From positions 1-34,214 of the forward strand of contig JADHNB010000007.1 of assembly GCA_016779705.1 (NCBI GenBank): DNA of 34,214 nucleotides. Reading direction: 5' to 3'. The notes beneath the pieces were generated by a model. The model was not told where the DNA came from and made no database searches. It saw only the letters and a list, made by a program, of their open reading frames with translations. Both the position numbers and the translations under genes were made by a program. Every line of letters starts with the position of its first letter. Position 1 is the stretch's first letter. The DNA is from Candidatus Poseidonia sp. Its GTDB lineage: Archaea; Thermoplasmatota; Poseidoniia; Poseidoniales; Poseidoniaceae. This document shows, one piece after another, positions 1 through 5,911 of this stretch.

Positions 1-1224
1 AACGCCCATCCACTTGAGAATGGTGATGCCGTTTTTGGCCACCGGGTCAGCGGCGAAGGGTTTCGTGCCCAACCAAAGGCCGAGCAAGAAGATGATGAAG
101 CCGTAGCCGAAGTCGCCCAAAATCAACCCGTAGATCATCGGGAAGGTCAGCATCAGGAAGAAGGTCGGGTCGAACGTGCCGTAGGTTGGCCGACCAACAA
201 GACCCACCATGAGCTCAAAGGGCCTTGACACCGGGTCATTTTCCAAGGCCACGGGAGGCGTTGGCTCTTCGTGGTGGCCGTGATCGTCGTCGTGATGGTG
301 GTGGTGATCGTCAACAAAGGCTTCAACCTCGATGTGGGAGGCTAGCGGCTTGAGGGCCGAGCGAACTTCGCCCTCTTTGGAAGTGGGAATCCAAGCGTCC
401 AGAGCGAAGGCTTGCCCCGTCACGGCCAACTGCGTTGGTGCGGTGTGGATTTCGTCTTCCTTGGCCAAATACTCGTGCACAGCAAGGATGTTGCGACCGT
501 TGTTTCGCGCCCAGCGAGCAGCGTCTTCGGAAGCGGAGTACATCGTGCCTTCCACTTCCTTGCGCTTCGACATCAAGGTCTTGAGCGCCTCGCTGGCCGT
601 TCCTGCCATGTTGGGGATTTGAACGGGTTTGCCACCCAATTCGCCCAACGCCATCTGAACCTCAGCGCTTTCCGAAGGAAGGCAGGCCACGGCGACGATG
701 CCGGGAGCGGTTGAAACCTGTACTTTGGACATCAAGGAGCCGAAGGTGCTGGTGGTTTTGCTGGCTTTACCGGTCTCGGCGACAAAGACCTCAACGCGGT
801 CCGAGCCAGAAAGAAGCTCAAGGTCCATGTTCAACGGTGCCAACCGTTGCAAAAGGTGGATTTGTTCGTCCAAGACGGCGAGTTCGGCTTCGGCGTCACG
901 CTGCGTGTCAAGAAGGTCAAGGCCTTTTTGCAACTCGTCGGCAAACGACCCTTCCAACAAGTCCTTGACTTTGGACATCGGAACCGGCCCGTCGGTGTTG
1001 ACGGGTTTGAAGGCTGAAACGGCGGCGCGTACCTTGACCAGCAAAGAACTGACGCGGTCAGCTTCCTCTGAACCCGAAGCACGCCCCACGTGGACGCCGT
1101 CTTCGAAATTGTTGTATGCTTCGAGATGAACGCAACCGAGGTTGGTGCACGCACGGAGCACTTCGGCCATTTTGTCAACGGGAGCGGCCACGGTCAAACG
1201 AGACATGGCCACCGTGTCGAACAT
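1..1224 (-). CDS. atpI: A-type ATP synthase subunit I (membrane stator), partial at window edge
   Basis: This open frame is missing from the ORF track because its stop lies beyond position 1; I translated it from the reverse strand without meeting a stop. It begins MFDTVAMSRLTVAAPVDKMA, the N-terminal cytoplasmic arm of V/A-type ATPase subunit I, and reaches the first membrane segments (MIYGLILGDFGYGFIIFLLG). Subunit I is the homologue of eukaryotic subunit a: it forms the proton half-channels and anchors the peripheral stalk. The ATG at 1224 follows a GAGG element and lies 9 bases after the ahaH stop, which fits an ATP synthase operon with further subunits off the left edge. Between the soluble and membrane parts is a His/Asp-rich stretch (residues about 305-318, DDHHHHHDDDHGHHEE) that I do not recall as a family feature. 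The frame is certain; the assignment is strong. Confidence 0.9.
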   Translation of the reverse strand, partial: MFDTVAMSRLTVAAPVDKMAEVLRACTNLGCVHLEAYNNFEDGVHVGRASGSEEADRVSSLLVKVRAAVSAFKPVNTDGPVPMSKVKDLLEGSFADELQKGLDLLDTQRDAEAELAVLDEQIHLLQRLAPLNMDLELLSGSDRVEVFVAETGKASKTTSTFGSLMSKVQVSTAPGIVAVACLPSESAEVQMALGELGGKPVQIPNMAGTASEALKTLMSKRKEVEGTMYSASEDAARWARNNGRNILAVHEYLAKEDEIHTAPTQLAVTGQAFALDAWIPTSKEGEVRSALKPLASHIEVEAFVDDHHHHHDDDHGHHEEPTPPVALENDPVSRPFELMVGLVGRPTYGTFDPTFFLMLTFPMIYGLILGDFGYGFIIFLLGLWLGTKPFAADPVAKNGITILKWMGV

Positions 1225-1233
1225 GATATCGCC

Positions 1234-1551
1234 TCAAGCGGAAGTGAGGGCATCGACAACCATCTGGACGGCTTTGTCCTGGTTGCTGGCCGAGTTGGAT
1301 TCAATGTTGGCGACTTCTTTGGCGCCCGTGGATTTCACGGCGTCGGCTTCGACTTGAGCCTTGGACCGGGCGTCGTCAAGGATGCCTTGGGTCAACGTCA
1401 CCGTTTCATCGGCGGCGTTTTGCACGACCTCTGACGACTTGCGGCGGGCGTCAGAGAGGATCTTCGAGGCCTCTTCTTGCGCATCCGAAAGGCGCTTTTC
1501 AGCCTCCTGTTCGGCGTTTTTGATGCTTCGGAGCACTTCGGACATACCCAT
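1234..1551 (-). CDS. ahaH: A-type ATP synthase subunit H (peripheral stalk)
   Basis: A 105-residue, almost entirely helical, charged Ala/Glu/Lys-rich protein with no membrane segment. This matches AhaH, the coiled-coil peripheral stalk subunit that pairs with subunit E and is normally encoded first in archaeal ATP synthase operons, directly before subunit I. The next gene here is indeed subunit I, 9 bases downstream. The ORF track begins at a GTG (1560); I prefer the ATG at 1551 because AGGTG lies 6 bases before it and the GTG is itself part of that ribosome-binding element. Another in-frame ATG at 1545 is possible. Assignment rests on composition, length and operon position rather than on catalytic motifs. 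Confidence 0.82.
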   Translation of the reverse strand: MGMSEVLRSIKNAEQEAEKRLSDAQEEASKILSDARRKSSEVVQNAADETVTLTQGILDDARSKAQVEADAVKSTGAKEVANIESNSASNQDKAVQMVVDALTSA

Positions 1552-1590
1552 ACGGAACACCTGTTGCTTGTGCCACCTAAGGAGGGTTTA

Positions 1591-2364
1591 TCAGTCTAAC
1601 GACCCCATTTGCTGAACCGTTTCCTCGGGTTTCGTGCCACGGAAGCGACTCGCCATGCCAAAGGGATACAGCAGTCGCCCCTGTACCTGCTGGAATCCGA
1701 CGTCCTTCAACATGCGACGGTAGTAGCCGTTGGTCCCGTAATGGGTGTAACTGCGGGCCAATCCCTTCCACGGGTGGTCTTTCTCCCCGGTGATGAGGCG
1801 CGCCATGATTTGGACCACCGAGTTCATCCACAAGTAGCCAAAGACGCCGTGAAGTTTGTTGGCTTTACCGGCATCGCAGATCACGAGCCGACCGCCCGGC
1901 TTCAGCACCCGATAGATTTCCTTCAAGCCTTGAGCCTTGTCTTGGAAATCTCGAAACGAGAACAGACAAAACACCATGTCGAAGGTGTTGTCTGGCAAGG
2001 GGATGTCCTCTGCGATGGCTTGAACGTAGGCTGCAGGAGCTTCGCCGCGCGTCGCACGTGCAGCGTCCACCCGTGGCTGGGCCACGGCCAACATTTCAGG
2101 CGAAGGGTCAAGGCAGGTGACGTCCAAGCCGACCAGGTCTTCGGCAAACGAACCGGGGCCGCACCCCACCTCCAGCACCTTCATGCCGGGCGAAGCGTGG
2201 TCCCTCACGTTGCGTCGCCATCGCTTGTCTTGGCCAAACGTCATCCAAGCGTTGACTCGGTCGTAGTTTGGAATCGTGGCCTCGAGTTGGCCTTCCAGTT
2301 CCTCCCACGCTTCCGTGTCGATGCCGGAGGGGTCAAACCCGCCCGTTGCAGCACGCTTGCCCAT
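1591..2364 (-). CDS. Class I SAM-dependent methyltransferase, UbiE/MenG-like
   Basis: A 257-residue methyltransferase with the classic class I order: motif I LEVGCGPGSF, a motif II acidic residue in VTCLDPSPEML, DNTFDMVFCLFSFRDFQD (motif IV) and the post-motif YRVLKPGGRLVICDAGK. The last motif, together with the long lid after it (LHGVFGYLWMNSVVQIMARLITG), resembles the UbiE/MenG quinone C-methyltransferase group, so menaquinone maturation is possible; the substrate cannot be read from sequence. It lies 55 bases after the last KaiC-like gene and about 40 bases before ahaH. It could be a separate unit, since the 55-base gap has no clear ribosome-binding site before the ATG. Confidence 0.75.
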   Translation of the reverse strand: MGKRAATGGFDPSGIDTEAWEELEGQLEATIPNYDRVNAWMTFGQDKRWRRNVRDHASPGMKVLEVGCGPGSFAEDLVGLDVTCLDPSPEMLAVAQPRVDAARATRGEAPAAYVQAIAEDIPLPDNTFDMVFCLFSFRDFQDKAQGLKEIYRVLKPGGRLVICDAGKANKLHGVFGYLWMNSVVQIMARLITGEKDHPWKGLARSYTHYGTNGYYRRMLKDVGFQQVQGRLLYPFGMASRFRGTKPEETVQQMGSLD

Positions 2365-2419
2365 GGTGGTGCCGAGGCCCCGACCGTTTTGGACATGTCG
2401 TTTGGTCCACGAAACAACG

Positions 2420-3223
2420 TCAGGCGATACGTTCCACGGTTTCGGGCGTAATGCCTTCTTCAGGCGTTACACGGAAGACAAGAATCTTCAGGTTCTCCGG
2501 TGCGTTTCGGAATTTCGAGACGATCATTGAATTTTCAAAATCCGTACCAACGGTCCTGACCTTGAACGACAGCACCATGTCGGCGATGGAGGACAACTCT
2601 TGCTTGATGGAGGGGTCCAAACCATCGGTTGAAACGGAAATCATCAGCAGTCCTCGAACCATCTGTGCGTGGGCCTGAAGCATGCGGACCATGGAAATTA
2701 CACGGGCGGGGTCCTCACGCTGCAAGAAGAAATCCAGGTTGTCAAGCACCGCACGAAAGTAGGGGCCCAAACCCATGATTTCGTTCGTGACTTCGGTCAA
2801 GTAGTCCTGATTGTTGTCGTCCACGAAACGCGTTTGGGCGAGGCGTTGAATGTCGGCGAGTTGAAACCCTTCCAAGCGGTAGCGGCTGGCCAGCAACTGG
2901 CGCTCAAGCACGTTGGCGTTGTACTCCTCTCCAATGGTTCGAACGTTGATGTCGAGCGGCCAGCCGTACTTCTGGAAGATCCGAATGATTTCGGCTTGGC
3001 CTTCGTCGGTGGCGATGTAAAGCGTGTTTTCCGGTTCTTCGGCGGGCGATGTGAATTGCTTGGCGAACAGCTCGCTTCCCGACCCGGTTTCGGTGAATGC
3101 AATCATGGTGAAGCCACGGGGAACGCCCCCACGCATCTCTGAATCGAATTTGGGGACGCCAAAGGAGCCCACCTTGCCGAAAAATTCCTCGTCTTCGGGG
3201 TCAAACGTGACTTTTCGTGCCAT
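2420..3223 (-). CDS. KaiC/RecA-family protein with degenerate Walker A (third of trio)
   Basis: A 267-residue protein with the KaiC-like opening FGVPKFDSEMRGGVPRG (compare GIHGLDEILRGGIPYGS in the intact neighbour). At the P-loop position it has TETGSGSE (residues about 44-51) where the intact copy has GTCGSGKT, so the Walker lysine is serine and the following threonine is glutamate; ATP hydrolysis is doubtful. Residues 150-200 form a helical region followed by a RecA-like beta strand (GLLMISVSTDG) and the closing strand LKILVFRVTPEEGITPE. A strong GAGGTGATG element precedes the ATG, and the previous gene ends 11 bases upstream, so the three KaiC genes form one operon. I infer a pseudo-ATPase partner or sensor of the intact KaiC protein. 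Confidence 0.72.
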   Translation of the reverse strand: MARKVTFDPEDEEFFGKVGSFGVPKFDSEMRGGVPRGFTMIAFTETGSGSELFAKQFTSPAEEPENTLYIATDEGQAEIIRIFQKYGWPLDINVRTIGEEYNANVLERQLLASRYRLEGFQLADIQRLAQTRFVDDNNQDYLTEVTNEIMGLGPYFRAVLDNLDFFLQREDPARVISMVRMLQAHAQMVRGLLMISVSTDGLDPSIKQELSSIADMVLSFKVRTVGTDFENSMIVSKFRNAPENLKILVFRVTPEEGITPETVERIA

Positions 3224-3234
3224 GCATCATCACC

Positions 3235-3819
3235 TCAGAGGAGAACCACCTGGCCTCGGTCGACGAGGTCCGTGCAATAGGTGTCCAGATTGGCCAGCAC
3301 CAGTGGAGGGGTTTGGTCGGGGACATTGAGAATCACCGACAACACCTCTCGTTGACGGAACGTGTTGATGAACGTATGCAAGTATTCGGCCAACATCCGG
3401 TCGTCGTTGTAAATCGCCAAGGCATTGACGCTGTCGAGGAACACGAAGTTGCGTTGGCTGCTGACGGTGCGAAGGGTGTACAGCGTTCGCAACAGGATGC
3501 TTTCGAGCATGATGGGGCTGTCAACGAAGGAGATGTTGGAATAGGGCACGTCCGTGCCCCCCAACACGCCCGATGAGACCAAATCAAGGAAGTGAATGTT
3601 CGACACGTCCACACCCACCGCTTCGAAGGCCTGAATGATTTCAGCGGCGCCACGGCTTGCCGAGATGTACACTCCGCCCATTTCGAACATCTGCATCAGG
3701 GGAACCATCGTGCTGGCGGTCACGGCAAACGTGTTGGCAGCGCTCATGCGCACTTGGATGGAACTGCTCAAGGACACTTGGGTGAGTTGTTCGGCAATCC
3801 GTTGGTCGAGTTCAAACAT
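3235..3819 (-). CDS. KaiC/RecA-fold protein lacking Walker A (second of trio)
   Basis: A 194-residue protein. The P-loop region is replaced by VRMSAANTFAVTAST, with no GxxxxGK[ST]. The Walker-B-like strand RNFVFLDSVNALAIYN and the layout (VYISASRGAAEIIQAFEAVGV, then NIHFLDL) follow the RecA core of KaiC/GvpD/RAD55-type proteins. The track start at 3834 is a GTG inside the upstream gene; I prefer the ATG at 3819, which gives a 2-base gap after the upstream TAG, although no strong ribosome-binding site decides it. Assignment to the KaiC superfamily is by fold pattern and by its position between two KaiC-like genes. It probably cannot hydrolyse ATP on its own and may form mixed oligomers with the first protein. 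Confidence 0.65.
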   Translation of the reverse strand: MFELDQRIAEQLTQVSLSSSIQVRMSAANTFAVTASTMVPLMQMFEMGGVYISASRGAAEIIQAFEAVGVDVSNIHFLDLVSSGVLGGTDVPYSNISFVDSPIMLESILLRTLYTLRTVSSQRNFVFLDSVNALAIYNDDRMLAEYLHTFINTFRQREVLSVILNVPDQTPPLVLANLDTYCTDLVDRGQVVLL

Positions 3820-3821
3820 CG

Positions 3822-4604
3822 CTACTGCCCCCACCTTGATGTCTTGTCAGCGGATGCCCCCCATTTGAGCATCGGGATGAGCATCACGCCAAGCGGCGTT
3901 AGTTCAATGGCGTGCTTGGCGCGACTGTGGGAAGTGCCACGCATCTTCACCACTTGCAGGAACCGAAGCAAGTGACCCATGCGCTCGGAGTCACCCATCA
4001 CGATGATGCCGTCAGCGATGGCTTCTTCCACACCGAAGGACGACCAGTGAGCGTTTTCGGTCGCCGAGGTGATCTCGGAGATGAGAATCGTGGTGCAGCC
4101 AAGGGTGGCGAGTTTTTTTCCGAGCGTGAACAGGAAGTCTCGAATCAATTGTTCTGACTTGATTTTGTAACACAGCGTGGTGACCGAATCGATGACGAGG
4201 CGGGTCACACCGATGGTGTTGACGATGTCAACAATGGACTTGATGAGGGCGTGGACATCGTCGAGTTCAAAGGAGGCTTTATCCAAACCCAGCCAAGAGT
4301 ACAGCACGTCCATGTCAAAGACGTTGATCAGGCCCGAATCGACCATGTTCATGTCAAAGAAGGCGTACTGGCGGATGTTTTCCAACAATTTCACCGAAGG
4401 TTCCGTGGCCGTAAAGTGAGCGCAGGCTTCGCCAGCCAGGGCCCCACGCACGAGAAATTCCATCCCAAGGGTGGTCTTGCCCGAACCGCAAGTTCCGGCG
4501 GCCAGGACCGTGGAGCCGTAAGGGATTCCCCCTCGAAGAATTTCATCCAATCCGTGAATGCCCGTCACGCATCGGTCTCGGGTGTAAACGCTGCTTGGCT
4601 GCAT
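3822..4604 (-). CDS. KaiC-like single-domain ATPase, intact (first of trio)
   Basis: A 260-residue single RecA domain with KaiC hallmarks: GIHGLDEILRGGIPYGS, Walker A GTCGSGKTT (residues 37-45), an acidic site in TATEPSVKLLENI, Walker B TRLVIDSV (about 134-141), and the C-terminal KMRGTSHSRAKHAIELTPLG block typical of KaiC-family proteins. Archaeal single-domain KaiC proteins act as ATP-dependent oligomeric switches in signalling and motility (ArlH is one example), but no other archaellum genes are visible here, so a motility role is not supported. It begins 69 bases from the lamin-tail gene upstream and is the first gene of a tight three-gene run. No obvious ribosome-binding site precedes its ATG, which suggests a leaderless transcript. 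Confidence 0.85.
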   Translation of the reverse strand: MQPSSVYTRDRCVTGIHGLDEILRGGIPYGSTVLAAGTCGSGKTTLGMEFLVRGALAGEACAHFTATEPSVKLLENIRQYAFFDMNMVDSGLINVFDMDVLYSWLGLDKASFELDDVHALIKSIVDIVNTIGVTRLVIDSVTTLCYKIKSEQLIRDFLFTLGKKLATLGCTTILISEITSATENAHWSSFGVEEAIADGIIVMGDSERMGHLLRFLQVVKMRGTSHSRAKHAIELTPLGVMLIPMLKWGASADKTSRWGQ

Positions 4605-4672
4605 GGGACCGAACCGGAGGAGAAGCCGCGGGTTGATGAAGTGTTTGCACCGTTGCCGTCATCATCCCGTGG

Positions 4673-5773
4673 TCATGAAGCGGAGGTTTCACCGGGCGAA
4701 GGGGCGTCCGAGATGCTCCAAGCAGCGTCGGAGAACCGGTCCGTTCCGTCCCACACCAACGATTGGCCCGTGACCAAAAACAGGCCGGTGTTTCCGCCCC
4801 ATTCCACCTTCGCCACATCAGCTGGGGTGACTTCGGCAAGTTGGGTGTAGCGCAGGCGAAGTACGCCTTGACCATCGGCGAGCCCGTTGAGTTGCCCCAC
4901 GCCCAAAAAACCGCTTTGGCCGAGGTCGATAACGTGGGTGGCGTTTCCGTATTCTTGCGTGGAAGGGTCGCCGCTGAACACCGAAATCGAGCGACCCGAG
5001 AGCACGCCGTCTTGGAGCAAGATGTTGCTGCCGGACGAACCCGAAGTGTGGTTGAACGACCAACCTTTCAGCGAGACGGCGAAGTCGTTCGGATTGTACA
5101 CTTCAATCCATTCGGGCCCGCTCTGGGACGGACGATTCATCACTTCCATGAGGTGAAGGTGGTTGTGTTTCCGCCCTCCGTCGTGGACCTCCAACACCAG
5201 GCGAATCAATTCCCCGTCCTGCTGGAAGGACCGGTAGGCGGTGGACGAAGCGGGGGCAGTGCCCCGCTGGGTGCCGCCGTTAAACAGAGCAAACCCCTCA
5301 CGTGAAGCGTTGGAGCTCTCAATGACCACGATGGAAAGGTGGAGGCTCATGTCGTCGGCGAGCCCAAGGCCGGCGGCCATCCCGTCTTCCGTGACGTTGT
5401 GAAGCGCCTCAATCCGGTCCATATCGAGGCGATAGCCCGCCATGAGGCCGGGCTGAACGCGCCCGTCCGAGAGCGCTTCTGCTGATTCAAGATGCCAATC
5501 CTCCGTTGCGTTCCCGTAGTCCAACCCATTATCGGCGGGCACAAACCAGCCACTGCCGGAGGTCAGTCGGTCAACACCGAGCGCAGCAGCCCGATCGAGC
5601 CGGTCCACTTCGGGGTCGTTGGAACCCATTTGGAGTTGGGCCAGCGAAATGAACGCCGTGAGGATCATCAAAAACAGGGTAAAGGCCGAAAGAAACTCGA
5701 TGACCGCTGTGAGCCCCCCTTCGTCACGCTCGTTGGAGACGGACGCAAGGTGGCGCATGGATGAACGAAGCAT
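4673..5773 (-). CDS. Membrane-anchored secreted protein: pilin-like N terminus, C-terminal lamin-tail-like domain
   Basis: A 366-residue protein. Residues about 18-45 (EGGLTAVIEFLSAFTLFLMI and following) form one hydrophobic helix preceded by a charged segment, resembling the class III/type IV pilin-like N termini of archaeal surface proteins. The middle contains N-glycosylation sequons and no recognised motif. The last third (HLHLMEVMNRPSQSGPEWIE, then VYNPNDFAVSLKGWSF, ISVFSGDPS) matches the lamin-tail domain pattern: glutamate-Trp-Ile-Glu, Asn-Pro and a conserved Gly-Trp. In extracellular prokaryotic proteins such domains are found on nucleases and adhesins; no nuclease motif is seen here. 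The start could also be the ATG at 5758. It is divergent from the large surface protein and upstream of the KaiC trio. Confidence 0.6.
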   Translation of the reverse strand: MLRSSMRHLASVSNERDEGGLTAVIEFLSAFTLFLMILTAFISLAQLQMGSNDPEVDRLDRAAALGVDRLTSGSGWFVPADNGLDYGNATEDWHLESAEALSDGRVQPGLMAGYRLDMDRIEALHNVTEDGMAAGLGLADDMSLHLSIVVIESSNASREGFALFNGGTQRGTAPASSTAYRSFQQDGELIRLVLEVHDGGRKHNHLHLMEVMNRPSQSGPEWIEVYNPNDFAVSLKGWSFNHTSGSSGSNILLQDGVLSGRSISVFSGDPSTQEYGNATHVIDLGQSGFLGVGQLNGLADGQGVLRLRYTQLAEVTPADVAKVEWGGNTGLFLVTGQSLVWDGTDRFSDAAWSISDAPSPGETSAS

Positions 5774-5911
5774 CAGCGATTCATGAGGTTGCCGCCCCCT
5801 CTTGGGCCCTGTTTGACAAAATCACCGAGGGCAATCAGCGCTGCGGAGAAGGGCGGTTCACACCGGGTACAGAGCGATGAGTCTTTGAAGCACGGATGCG
5901 AGGGAACCTTG
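5774..5911. promoter_or_regulatory. Divergent intergenic region between two secreted-protein genes
   Basis: The 138 bases separate the divergent starts at 5773 (minus) and 5912 (plus), so promoters for both should lie here. An A/T-richer stretch, TGTTTGACAAAATC (about 5810-5823), is the only TATA-like segment. A GAGGG ribosome-binding element sits 7 bases before the ATG at 5912. The plus-strand ORF in the track extends through this region to 5783, but its extra 43 residues have no signal-peptide character, so I treat this as non-coding. Confidence 0.4.

Noticed and set aside
1609-2451. A 280-residue plus-strand ORF opposite the methyltransferase
   Set aside because: The minus strand has intact class I methyltransferase motifs; the plus frame has none.
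3822-4604. Assignment of the intact KaiC-like gene as the archaellum ATPase partner ArlH (FlaH)
   Set aside because: No ArlI, ArlJ, archaellin or prepilin peptidase gene is nearby, and the two degenerate paralogues are not part of that system.
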